Assembly: GCF_002797675.1 (NCBI RefSeq)
Contig: NZ_PGEX01000001.1
Coordinates: 2,914,001-2,978,000, forward strand
From: Hallerella succinigenes
GTDB taxonomy: Bacteria > Fibrobacterota > Fibrobacteria > Fibrobacterales > Fibrobacteraceae
Direction: 5' to 3'
Length of the DNA: 64,000 nucleotides
Below the pieces are notes generated by a model that was not told the origin of the DNA, ran no database searches, and saw nothing but the letters and a program-made list of their open reading frames with translations. Shown piece after piece: positions 1 through 8,174 of this stretch. The number at the start of each line of letters is the position of its first letter. The stretch's first letter is position 1. A program made the translations under genes and the position numbers.

Positions 1-33
1 TTCAAGTTCTTTGTTTGCAATTTGCATGGGAAC

Positions 34-1197
34 CTATAAAAAGAAAACACTCACATCAATTCCGCCGTTGATCGATTCAATACGGCGTTTGGGCGTAAGG
101 TTTAATGCGTTTTCCGCCTCCTTGCCGGGGACGATCAATGCGATATGGGAATTCTTGAAGTCTGCACGGACCTTCTTTCCGATTTCCCGGTAAAGTCGCG
201 GAATATCGGCGGTAATCCGTTTGCCGTAGGGTGGGTTTAGTGCAAGCAGGGAATTTTCCGAAGCTTTCGGCAGATCAAAAAAGTTCGCCTGGTATATCTG
301 CAAAGTATCGCTCTTTAAGGTTTGCAGATAAGGGGCTGCCGCAGAAGTCTTTAAATTGTATTGGACCGTCGCCAAGGCTTTACTCGAAAGATCGCTTGCA
401 AAAATTTGAAGTTCAGGCAAAAGATCAAGGCCCGGTGTATGGTTCACCATAAAGTTCCATGCAGCCGGTCGAAAGCTCGGGGCATTCTGCAACGCAAAGC
501 TTCGGGTTTTCCAAAGGTTCGCATGCGCTTTGACAAGAGCCGCTTCACTGGAAAAAGTGCCGCTTCCCGACATCGGATCGAACAGCCTTTGCGACCGCAG
601 AAGACCTCCTTCAAGGAGCATTGAAGCGGCGAAGGTGTCGCGGACGGGCGCTTCTTCCACATGGCGATTGAAACCCCTTTTGTACAGAGGTTCGCCGGCG
701 AGATCCACACTGAGCGTGCAACGGTCATTTTCAAAGTGCACAAAGAGCGTTTGAACGGGATCCTTTTTGTCCGTTTCCACGCCACAGGCATTTAAGGATG
801 CGTAAACGATCTTTTGCAAGCGTTCGGCAATTGCATCGGAATGATAGAGCCTGGATTTTTTACAGGTCACCTTGATTTCTGGCAGTGGAGTTTTTGGAAA
901 AAAAAGCTCCCAGGGAACTTCCAAAGCCTTTTTTTCTAAACGGCCAAAGTTTTCGGCGGTAAAACTGTCGATGCGCATCACGATTCGTGTACAGGTTCGT
1001 GAAAAAGCAATGAGTTTCCAAGCGTCTTCGAGTTTTGCCGTAAAATCCACCGCACCAAAAGAGGTTTGCAGGGGTACTTTCACGCCGAGAAGGGTGAATT
1101 CCGCCGCACAGGTCGCTTCAAATCCCGGATGGCAAATCGCCCGAAATTCATGCGGAACGGCTGTAATGTGTCGTTTGACGCGCTTGGAAAGATCCAT
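34..1197 (-). CDS. THUMP-domain class I RNA methyltransferase
   Basis: Probable SAM-dependent RNA (rRNA or tRNA guanine-N2 type) methyltransferase, 387 aa. The N-terminal half reads as a THUMP RNA-binding domain. The C-terminal half carries a Rossmann methyltransferase domain with the SAM motif DPMSGSGTF and the catalytic motif NPPYG, typical of the RlmL/YpsC group. The ATG at 1197 is preferred; an in-frame TTG two codons upstream would also work, and no clear Shine-Dalgarno decides between them. It is divergent from the MgtC-like gene, with only 24 bp between the two starts, so their promoters must overlap. The family assignment is secure; the exact target base cannot be read from sequence. 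Confidence 0.85.
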   Translation of the reverse strand: MDLSKRVKRHITAVPHEFRAICHPGFEATCAAEFTLLGVKVPLQTSFGAVDFTAKLEDAWKLIAFSRTCTRIVMRIDSFTAENFGRLEKKALEVPWELFFPKTPLPEIKVTCKKSRLYHSDAIAERLQKIVYASLNACGVETDKKDPVQTLFVHFENDRCTLSVDLAGEPLYKRGFNRHVEEAPVRDTFAASMLLEGGLLRSQRLFDPMSGSGTFSSEAALVKAHANLWKTRSFALQNAPSFRPAAWNFMVNHTPGLDLLPELQIFASDLSSKALATVQYNLKTSAAAPYLQTLKSDTLQIYQANFFDLPKASENSLLALNPPYGKRITADIPRLYREIGKKVRADFKNSHIALIVPGKEAENALNLTPKRRIESINGGIDVSVFFL

Positions 1198-1221
1198 ATT
1201 CAAAAGATAGAATATAGATTA

Positions 1222-2487
1222 ATGGGTATGGAACTGAGTACGTTTTACAGACTCGCGTGTGCACTTGCAATCGGTTTGATCATCGGTTTGCAACGTGAAA
1301 ACACATACCCGACGGAAGAGGAAATTCGCTCTGCCGGTATTCGTACGTTTTCGATTACGAGCGTTTTAGGGGCGCTGGCCGCTTTGATGTCAATCCAGAT
1401 GGGATCCGCGGCGCCTTTTGTCGGCATGTTGATTGTACTCGGTCTTGTGCTGGCGGCGATGCATATTTCATCTTCTTCGCGTTTTCAGGGCGGTATCACG
1501 ACGAGCGTTTCGATGATTGCGGTCTTTATGCTTGGTGGACTTTGCCAGTATGGGAAAATTTTAGAAAGCGTAGCGGTCGCTGTAGGTGTTCTTGGCCTTT
1601 TGGCATTGAAGGATCCGTTGCATTCCTTTGCGCATCAGGTTTCCAAGGAAGACATCCTTGCGACTCTCAAATTCGCGTTGATTTCGGCGGTTATTTTGCC
1701 AATCCTTCCGGAGAAGGCTTATGGGCCTCCGGGATTGGAAGTGCTTTCGCCATATAAAATCTGGATTTTTGTCTGCTTGATTTCGGGCATTTCCTTTATC
1801 GGTTATTTTCTAATCAAATGGATCGGTCCGGGAAAAGGGATTGGCCTGACGGGTTTTTTGGGCGGTCTTGCGTCGAGTCTTGCTTTGACGTTGAATCTTT
1901 CACAAAGGAGCAAGCAGAATCCGGAATTTTCAAGTTCGCTGACGACGGGAATTGTAATCGCCTGGTCGGTGATGTATTTGCGCATTTATCTGATTTGCAT
2001 TTTGCTTTTGCCGTCGATTGCGGGGAAGCTTGCGGTTGCGCTGCTTGTACCGCCGATTCCGGGACTTTTGTATGCGTATTATCTGTACAGGCGTAATCGC
2101 CGTTTGCATCCGGTGCAGATGACGAATTTTACGAACCCGTTTGAACTTTTGCCGTCGATTAAATTCGGGTTTATTTTTGCGGCCGTGCTCTTCCTTGCGA
2201 ATGCGGCGCAAAAATATTTCGGAAGTGATGCGCTTTTTATTTCGAGCTTTATTACGGGGCTTGCCAGCATGGATGCGATTACGCTTTCCGTGCTGGATAT
2301 GACGAAACAGGGCTCGGTTGTCCTTGGGCCTGCGGCGAAGGCGATTGCTGTGGCTGGTCTTGCGAATACGCTTTGCAAAGGCGTTCTCGCGTGTATTTTT
2401 GGCGATAGGGAAATGCGCCGTCTGATCATTCCTGCTGTCGGCATCATCAGTGTGGTGTCCTTACCGATTATTTTTTGGGCGTTGTAA
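1222..2487 (+). CDS. MgtC/SapB and DUF4010 membrane protein
   Basis: Integral membrane protein, 421 aa, with about ten to twelve hydrophobic segments along its whole length. The first 130 residues match the MgtC/SapB layout (a short N-terminal helix, then the GLIIGLQRE segment with the conserved arginine and acid, then SAGIRTF). The remainder fits the DUF4010 domain that is commonly fused to it. Some MgtC relatives are linked to magnesium limitation, but the function of this fused form is not established. The frame stays open upstream to 1066, inside the divergent methyltransferase gene; ATG 1222 is chosen because it falls just past that gene and starts the first hydrophobic helix. A second ATG lies at 1228. 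Confidence 0.85.
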   Translation: MGMELSTFYRLACALAIGLIIGLQRENTYPTEEEIRSAGIRTFSITSVLGALAALMSIQMGSAAPFVGMLIVLGLVLAAMHISSSSRFQGGITTSVSMIAVFMLGGLCQYGKILESVAVAVGVLGLLALKDPLHSFAHQVSKEDILATLKFALISAVILPILPEKAYGPPGLEVLSPYKIWIFVCLISGISFIGYFLIKWIGPGKGIGLTGFLGGLASSLALTLNLSQRSKQNPEFSSSLTTGIVIAWSVMYLRIYLICILLLPSIAGKLAVALLVPPIPGLLYAYYLYRRNRRLHPVQMTNFTNPFELLPSIKFGFIFAAVLFLANAAQKYFGSDALFISSFITGLASMDAITLSVLDMTKQGSVVLGPAAKAIAVAGLANTLCKGVLACIFGDREMRRLIIPAVGIISVVSLPIIFWAL

Positions 2488-2700
2488 ATCTCATTATTTT
2501 GTTGTAAAACATTACAACATTTTTTGTGGTTCGGGTGATACGGTTCTTGGGGTATCCTTCTAAATTATAAATGGAACGATTCAAGTTCCCTAGACCACAC
2601 ACCCTAACGATAGCGGCCACTTCTGAATGGAGGTGGCCGTTTGTGAGTGGGGGTGCGCCTCTCGAGTTTAATTTCTATTTGTTTGGGGTAAAACAAAAGA
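2488..2700. other. structured intergenic region, possible small RNA
   Basis: No convincing reading frame. A TATAAA box near 2562 has a TTCTTG about 16 bp upstream, giving a weak promoter-like pair on the plus strand. It is followed by a small stem GGAAC/GTTCC (about 2574-2590) and a stronger stem CGGCCAC/GTGGCCG (about 2613-2639) ending in a short T-rich run. This could be an untranslated small RNA or simply the end of the upstream transcript. No known RNA family is recognised. Confidence 0.3.
2501..2518. promoter_or_regulatory. perfect inverted repeat, operator or weak terminator
   Basis: GTTGTAA and TTACAAC, seven bases each, are separated by four bases, 14 bp after the stop of the MgtC-like gene. 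A T-rich run (attttttg) follows, so it may be a weak terminator. Equally it sits about 40 bp upstream of the TATAAA box and could be a repressor site. Confidence 0.4.
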
Positions 2701-2724
2701 AGACCTCCCGAAATCAGGAGGTCT
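2701..2724 (-). terminator. aspS terminator (bidirectional)
   Basis: An eight-base perfect stem AGACCTCC/GGAGGTCT with an eight-base loop lies 25 bp beyond the aspS stop. On the minus strand it is followed by TCTTTTGTTTT; on the plus strand by TCTTT, so it may also stop transcripts coming from the left. Confidence 0.85.
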
Positions 2725-2748
2725 TTCTTTGAGTTCCTACAAGAAGAA

Positions 2749-4542
2749 TTAGGCGTTCTTCTTCGGATCGAGCATGTTGATCGAAATGTGCAGGTCGTTC
2801 AACTGTGCAACATCGACTTCGCTCGGGCTCTTGTCCATCGGGCTCGAAGCACTGGTGTTCTTTGGGAACGCGATGTAGTCGCGGATAGATTCTTCACCTT
2901 CCATGGTAGCGACAACGCGGTCGAGACCGAAGGCGAGACCACCGTGCGGAGGTGCGCCATACTTGAAGGCGTCAACGAAGAAACCGAACTTTTCCTTCAC
3001 CTGTTCTTCGGAAAGACCGAGGAGACGGAAAACCTTTTCCTGAACTTCCGGGTTATGAATACGGATGGAACCACCACCGATTTCAACACCGTTCAAGACG
3101 AGGTCATAAGCTTCTGCGTTGCAATCCTTGAGATTGCCGTCGAGCATCATTTGGAGATGTTCCGGAAGCGGATTCGTGAACGGGTGGTGCATCGCCATGT
3201 AGCGACCTTCCGTTTCGCTGTATTCGAACATCGGGAATTCGGTAATCCACACGAATTCACGCTTCTTCGGGTCGCGGAGACCCTTGATGCGAGCGACTTC
3301 GAGACGGAGCTGACCCATCGCGGTTGCAGCGGTTTTTTCCGGACCTGCGATGAAGAACATCATGTCGCCGCACTTCGCGCCGACAGCGTCGCGGAGTTCG
3401 TTCAGCTGTTCAGTCGTGAAGAACTTGCCGACCTGGGTTTCGACTTCGTCATTTTCCTTGACGCGCATCCAAACGAGACCCTTGGAACCGTACTTGCCGA
3501 CGTAAGCGGTGAGTTCGTCAATCTGCTTACGGGTAAAGTCCACACAGCCCTTGGCTGCGATACCGCGGATCTTGCCACCAGCGGCGACGCAGTTCTTGAA
3601 CACGCCAAAATTGGACTTGGCACCGATTTCAGACACATCGTGAATTTCGAGGTCAAAGCGAAGGTCCGGCTTGTCGCTCCCGTACTTGAGCATGGCTTCG
3701 GCCCACTTCATGCGGCGAATCTTCTTAGGCGGTTCGAAGTTCCAAACCTTGCCGAGCACGTCGGTCACGAACTTGTCGAACATTTCCATGACTTCGTCCT
3801 GGTTGACGAAAGACATTTCCACATCGATCTGGGTGAATTCCGGCTGACGGTCTGCGCGAAGGTCTTCATCGCGGAAGCACTTGGCGACTTGGAAGTAGCG
3901 GTCCATACCGGCAATCATCAAGAGCTGCTTGTACTGCTGCGGCGACTGCGGAAGAGCATAGAACTTGCCCGGGTTCACGCGGGACGGCACAAGGTAGTCA
4001 CGAGCGCCTTCCGGAGTGGACTTGCAAAGGCACGGCGTTTCGATGTTTTCAAAACCGTTTGCGTAGAAGAAGTCGTACACGGCCTTGAGGAAACGGCTCT
4101 TGAGGAGGAGTTTCTTCTGAATCCACGGACGGCGAAGGTCGAGGTAACGGTACTGCAGGCGAAGGTCGTCGTTTTCCTTGCATTCTTCGTTCGGGTCATT
4201 GATCGCGAGCGGAGAAGTGAGAGCGGCGTTTAAAATTTCAAGCGTGTCTGCCTTGACTTCAATATCGCCAGTAGAGAGCTTTTCGTTCGTGTTGCCTTCT
4301 TCACGGGCATAGACCTTACCAGTCACATAAATGACATATTCATTACGGAGCTGTTCAGCGGTCTTCAAAACTTCGGCATTGTAATCCGGGTTGAAAACGA
4401 TCTGCGTCTTGCCAAACTTGTCGCGGAGGTCGACGAAAATGACTCCACCATGGTCGCGGCGGCGATCCACCCAACCGGCGAGGGTTACAGTCTGGCCAAC
4501 ATCTTCCTTGCGAAGTTGGCCGCAGTTATGTGTGCGTTTCAT
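2749..4542 (-). CDS. aspS: aspartate-tRNA ligase, probably non-discriminating
   Basis: Charges tRNA with aspartate in the cytoplasm; 597 aa, the usual bacterial length with a GAD insertion. The OB-fold anticodon-binding domain is at the N-terminus (GWVDRRRDHGG). Class II motif 2 reads FRDEDLRADRQPEFTQID and motif 3 lies in the GLAFGLDR region. The histidine in RRRDHGG and the glycine in REEGNTN match residues associated with non-discriminating AspRS enzymes such as that of Pseudomonas, which also charge tRNA-Asn; E. coli has RRRDLGS. This implies tRNA-dependent asparagine formation by a GatCAB amidotransferase elsewhere in the genome. ATG 4542 (MKRTHNCG) is chosen; the open frame extends 13 codons further without family similarity. 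Confidence 0.97.
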   Translation of the reverse strand: MKRTHNCGQLRKEDVGQTVTLAGWVDRRRDHGGVIFVDLRDKFGKTQIVFNPDYNAEVLKTAEQLRNEYVIYVTGKVYAREEGNTNEKLSTGDIEVKADTLEILNAALTSPLAINDPNEECKENDDLRLQYRYLDLRRPWIQKKLLLKSRFLKAVYDFFYANGFENIETPCLCKSTPEGARDYLVPSRVNPGKFYALPQSPQQYKQLLMIAGMDRYFQVAKCFRDEDLRADRQPEFTQIDVEMSFVNQDEVMEMFDKFVTDVLGKVWNFEPPKKIRRMKWAEAMLKYGSDKPDLRFDLEIHDVSEIGAKSNFGVFKNCVAAGGKIRGIAAKGCVDFTRKQIDELTAYVGKYGSKGLVWMRVKENDEVETQVGKFFTTEQLNELRDAVGAKCGDMMFFIAGPEKTAATAMGQLRLEVARIKGLRDPKKREFVWITEFPMFEYSETEGRYMAMHHPFTNPLPEHLQMMLDGNLKDCNAEAYDLVLNGVEIGGGSIRIHNPEVQEKVFRLLGLSEEQVKEKFGFFVDAFKYGAPPHGGLAFGLDRVVATMEGEESIRDYIAFPKNTSASSPMDKSPSEVDVAQLNDLHISINMLDPKKNA

Positions 4543-4647
4543 AAAGAGAACTTCCTTGATTGGGAATATTAAGCATGACAAATATAAAAAACTCGCTCTT
4601 CAATACAGGCAAAAATTTATTTTTTGAGAGAGGAAAACGGGTAAAGT

Positions 4648-5175
4648 TTGCAAAAAAGAAAGACTCCATTCACGATCTTGTGGATTATCCTTGCTCTGTG
4701 CGGGGGTGGTCTTGTCGTATGGGATTTGACGGCTTTCCCCGATTATATTTACGAAAATCCTTCCAATCTTCCGTTTGACCATGAAAAACACGGGGAATCC
4801 CTCGGGTTGGACTGCTCCAAGTGCCATCCGGGTGCGGAATCCGGAATCCGAGCCGGGATGCCGTCCAAGATGGACTGTATGGACTGCCACAATCTGCCGT
4901 TAAGCGATTCCCCGGAAAATGAAGCCTTTGAAAAGGCGCTTTCGGACGCCAAAGAAATGCCGTTCACGTTCACAAGCCTTTTACCGGCTAACGTCGTCTT
5001 TCCGCACGGATTGCATGTGAAGTCCGGCGTGAGCTGTGAAACGTGCCACGGTTCTGCAAAAGAAATCGATGCGGGACGCCGTCCCAAGGTGCGCATGCAG
5101 GACTGCTTGGCCTGCCACCAGGGAAAGCGTGGATTTCCACCGGCATCGACCGATTGTGCGAGGTGCCACCGATGA
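4648..5175 (+). CDS. membrane-anchored pentaheme cytochrome c (ActA/QrcA-like)
   Basis: Periplasmic electron-transfer protein, 175 aa. One N-terminal hydrophobic anchor (about residues 8-27) precedes five CxxCH haem c sites at residues 56-60, 77-81, 130-134, 153-157 and 170-174. Additional histidines (H45, H48, H120, H123) could supply distal ligands, as in class III/c7-type cytochromes. Size, anchor and haem count resemble ActA of alternative complex III and QrcA-type subunits. The start is TTG 4648; no in-frame ATG occurs before the first haem site. The gene ends in an ATGA overlap with the iron-sulfur gene, so the two are probably translationally coupled. The precise electron donor is unknown. 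Confidence 0.9.
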   Translation: MQKRKTPFTILWIILALCGGGLVVWDLTAFPDYIYENPSNLPFDHEKHGESLGLDCSKCHPGAESGIRAGMPSKMDCMDCHNLPLSDSPENEAFEKALSDAKEMPFTFTSLLPANVVFPHGLHVKSGVSCETCHGSAKEIDAGRRPKVRMQDCLACHQGKRGFPPASTDCARCHR

Positions 5176-6053
5176 AAATTTCACGCGCCTCTTTTTTAAA
5201 ACTTTTGACGGGGTCGTTTGCCGCGCTTTCGCTGTTTGGATGCCGCAAGGAAGAATCCCTGCCGAAAAATACGCATCGGGAAGTCCCTTCTAAAGCGGAT
5301 TTGAGCCTTTGGAAAAAAGAAATCGACGAGGCGAGGTTTGCAAATCCTAAACCGGAATCCTTGGTGATGGTCCATCGACCGGGAAAGCATCCGAAGTTTC
5401 CGGATGCGGACGTGAGATTCGGCATGGCGATTGATTTGGATCTGTGCGACAGCTGCGGAAAATGCGCACTTGCCTGCATGGTCGAAAATAACGTTCCACG
5501 TGTGAATGCGTTAGAAGCTAGCAAGGGACGTTATATGCATTGGCTAGAACTGCGAGGCGGCATGCCTGTGATGTGCGCCCACTGTGGAGACGCACCTTGT
5601 GAAAAGGTTTGCCCGACGGGTGCCGCTGTGGCAAGTCCGGACGGTTTTTCGTCGATGGTTTATCCGCGTTGCATTGGAACGCGATTTTGCGGCGCTAACT
5701 GCCCCCTGCACGCGCGCAAATTCAATTATACCGATGCTGCAGAACAAGGCCTCGCCGCTAAATTTAACCCGGAAGTCCCGCTTCGTCCGCAGGGAGTTAT
5801 GGAAAAGTGTTCCCTGTGCATTCAAAGGCTCCAAAACGCCCGAATTCAAGCCAAGACATTTGGGCTTGAATGGCAGGGAAGTGGAGTGATGCCCGCGTGC
5901 GCGGCGGCATGCCCAAAACACGCAATTATATTTGGTAACTGGTTGAATCTGAATTCGGATCTTGTGCGGAAAACGCGTGGACGCGCTATTTACGCTCCGA
6001 AGTCGATTGCCAAATTCTTACCGGCTGTTGTATATCTGAGGGGCAAAGCATGA
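5172..6053 (+). CDS. lipoprotein ferredoxin-like iron-sulfur subunit (ActB C-terminal/PsrB/NrfC type)
   Basis: Electron-wire subunit, 293 aa, that should pass electrons between the cytochromes and the NrfD-like membrane protein. Cysteine groups lie at 92/95/98/102, 135/138/143/147, 167/173/177 (threonine 170 replaces the expected second cysteine) and 213/216/243/247. That gives three [4Fe-4S] clusters and probably one [3Fe-4S]; the CIGTRFC pattern is usual in Act/Psr relatives. The N-terminus (SRASFLKLL, then LFGC with C24) looks like a Tat-type lipoprotein signal, but the twin arginine is Arg-Ala. ATG 5172 overlaps the stop of the previous gene. The frame is open further upstream, inside the cytochrome gene, and those residues are spurious. 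Confidence 0.9.
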   Translation: MKISRASFLKLLTGSFAALSLFGCRKEESLPKNTHREVPSKADLSLWKKEIDEARFANPKPESLVMVHRPGKHPKFPDADVRFGMAIDLDLCDSCGKCALACMVENNVPRVNALEASKGRYMHWLELRGGMPVMCAHCGDAPCEKVCPTGAAVASPDGFSSMVYPRCIGTRFCGANCPLHARKFNYTDAAEQGLAAKFNPEVPLRPQGVMEKCSLCIQRLQNARIQAKTFGLEWQGSGVMPACAAACPKHAIIFGNWLNLNSDLVRKTRGRAIYAPKSIAKFLPAVVYLRGKA

Positions 6054-7702
6054 ATCGAAACTTTTTGATTTTTGGACTGGTGCTGCTGTTGCCCAGCCTC
6101 TTTGCCGTGGATTCTGCACTTTCGCTTGGACCTGCGAGTTGGGCTCTTTCTCAAAAATCTTTTTGGGGAACGCCGATTGCGGATTTTGTTTTTTGGATTG
6201 GTCTTGCGCATGCGGGTACTTTTTTTTCGGCGATCTTGCTTGTGTTTGGCGTGCGTTGGCAACACCGCGTTGCATTCCTAGCGGAACTTTCGACGATTGC
6301 ATCACTCGGCGTTGCGGCTTTTTTTCCGCTGATCCACTTGGGAATTCCGGAAGCTTTTTACAATATGATTCCGGTAGGGAATGCGTCTTCCGTGTATGTG
6401 AATGTGGAGTCTCCGCTGATTTGGGATTTTGTGGCGATTTTTGTTTATGGCGCAGTTTCTGTGCTCTACCTTCTGCTGCATCTTTTTTCTGTAAAAAACG
6501 CATGCCTTGAAAAATACCGCAGACCGTTTGCGTGGATTCTTTTTCCATTGGTGCTGTGGGTGCACACAATTGTTTCGCTGGATTTTGCGGTAACTTTTGT
6601 GCCAGGGTGGCAGGGCGCCTATTTTCCGCTGTACTTTATTTTTGGTGCACTGTTTTCGGGCGTCGCCTTGGTGCAGGTGCTTGTGGTACTTGCGCATCAT
6701 CGGGTGCGGGCGGTGGAAGATCTGCTGATAGCCTTTTCGTGGGCGCTTCTCGCGTTTTGGATGTGGGAAGCGAATGTAAAGGAAATTTGGCATCCGGAAC
6801 TTTTGGCGTTTGGATTTTTGGTGCCGCAACTTTTGTGGATTTCCAAAGTACGTGAAATTTCGGCGGTGCGTGCATTAGTGGCGATTTCGGTGATTGTGAG
6901 CCTTTGGTGGGAGCGCATCATTCTTGTGCAATCCGAAAATTTGGATTGGACCTGGGTGGATCTTGGACTGATTTCGTTTGGAATCGGTGCTTTCTGTGTG
7001 GCGTTTTCCCTATTGCGGATAGGACTGAAAAAGCTTTTTCCGCAGGCGTTTGATGAAGACGTGATGGAAGCTTTGCGTGCAAGAGTATGCTCTGTTGAAA
7101 GGAAAAAGTTTTGGATCTCTGTGGGTGTGGGCGCATTTGCGGCGGTTGCTTTTGCGATTTATTTTGTAAACCATGCGCCGGCGTTCCCTTGCGAGCGAAT
7201 GATTCCTGTGCTTTTCCCGATAGGAGCTTTATGTGCGGGAGTCTCTCTTTCGCTTTTTGCGATGGCGGAACTTTGGAAGCCTCGCGTGGCAGTGCTATTT
7301 ACTGTTCTTTTGGGAATTTTTGCACTTGCGTTTGGCGGTTTACTTTACCGCGGAACGGATGTTTCGTATACGGAATCCTTTGCAACAGTGGAAAGTGTGA
7401 ATCCTGCGCTTGGAACATCGAAGCAGGCCGCTCGAGAACTGTGGAACGCCCGGTGCGCAGCTTGTCACGGAAAAGATGGAAATCTGAATCGCAAATTTGT
7501 GCATGAATTTTATCCATTGCCGCAAACACTTTCGCTTGAACGGATCGATTCCTTGGGGCTGGATTCTCTTTCCCAGGTTGTGCTGAACGGTCGAAATTAT
7601 ATGCGTCCATTCCGCGGACGTGTGACCGATGCGGAAGCCTTTGCCTTGGTGTGTTACATGCGGAGCCTTGCGCTTCAAAAGAAGGAGGGAAGCGCCCCAT
7701 GA
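6050..7702 (+). CDS. NrfD-like quinone-reactive membrane subunit fused to cytochrome c
   Basis: Membrane protein of 550 aa with roughly ten or more transmembrane helices, followed by a C-terminal monohaem cytochrome c domain. The first eight or so helices read as the NrfD/PsrC/ActC family, which handles quinol or quinone at the membrane. A second hydrophobic block (about residues 350-425) follows. The haem site CAACH is near residue 470 and a likely axial methionine is in YMRPF near 517. In alternative complex III these functions sit on separate ActC/ActF and ActE subunits, so this is a compact fusion. The ATG overlaps the stop of the iron-sulfur gene (ATGA), and its own stop overlaps the next start. 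Confidence 0.88.
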   Translation: MNRNFLIFGLVLLLPSLFAVDSALSLGPASWALSQKSFWGTPIADFVFWIGLAHAGTFFSAILLVFGVRWQHRVAFLAELSTIASLGVAAFFPLIHLGIPEAFYNMIPVGNASSVYVNVESPLIWDFVAIFVYGAVSVLYLLLHLFSVKNACLEKYRRPFAWILFPLVLWVHTIVSLDFAVTFVPGWQGAYFPLYFIFGALFSGVALVQVLVVLAHHRVRAVEDLLIAFSWALLAFWMWEANVKEIWHPELLAFGFLVPQLLWISKVREISAVRALVAISVIVSLWWERIILVQSENLDWTWVDLGLISFGIGAFCVAFSLLRIGLKKLFPQAFDEDVMEALRARVCSVERKKFWISVGVGAFAAVAFAIYFVNHAPAFPCERMIPVLFPIGALCAGVSLSLFAMAELWKPRVAVLFTVLLGIFALAFGGLLYRGTDVSYTESFATVESVNPALGTSKQAARELWNARCAACHGKDGNLNRKFVHEFYPLPQTLSLERIDSLGLDSLSQVVLNGRNYMRPFRGRVTDAEAFALVCYMRSLALQKKEGSAP

Positions 7703-8160
7703 CCTCTCTTGCGTATATGCTCGCCGCCCTATTCGCCATGATTCCTTCGCCATTCCTTTTTAGGGATCCGATGCGTCTTCCTTTGCGCGGGGCGGCGATT
7801 GCGATTGTTTTGCTTGTCGATGAACTTTTTGTATGGCTTGTATCTTCGCCGGAGTATCCGCATTATGAACTGTTGCCGTTCCAGATGCTCGCATTGATGC
7901 TCTGCGTTTCGACCCTTTTCTTGGGCAGAAGACGGCGCTTGTTCGCTTCACTTGCGACTGTGCTTTGGATGTGGATCGATTTCTTCGGTATGCTTTCGCT
8001 GTCTTATCGGGGTGTTCCGTTCCAATGGCTTCCTTTTGTCGTTCTCCTGCTTGCCTTTTTGCCCATCTTTTTCATGCATCCCTATAAAAAAGAGTCCCGC
8101 TTTTTTCTTGCGGTCATTTGGGCCGCAGCGTGGATGCTCTCTTTTTTCTTTGAACTGTAA
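7699..8160 (+). CDS. small membrane protein of the redox operon
   Basis: Unrecognised 153-aa protein with four to five predicted hydrophobic helices and a basic loop (GRRRRLF). ATG 7699 overlaps the stop of the NrfD-cytochrome gene and is preceded by a strong AAGGAGGG Shine-Dalgarno (about 7682-7689); the frame extends upstream but that part overlaps the cytochrome domain. Position and overlap suggest a membrane subunit or assembly factor of the same complex, comparable to the small subunits of Act complexes. No motif supports a specific function. Confidence 0.75.
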   Translation: MTSLAYMLAALFAMIPSPFLFRDPMRLPLRGAAIAIVLLVDELFVWLVSSPEYPHYELLPFQMLALMLCVSTLFLGRRRRLFASLATVLWMWIDFFGMLSLSYRGVPFQWLPFVVLLLAFLPIFFMHPYKKESRFFLAVIWAAAWMLSFFFEL

Positions 8161-8174
8161 ACGCTGTTGCGAAA

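Noticed and set aside
2788-4233. 481-aa plus-strand open frame opposite aspS
   Set aside because: aspS is unambiguous on the minus strand; the antisense frame is a by-product of its codon bias.
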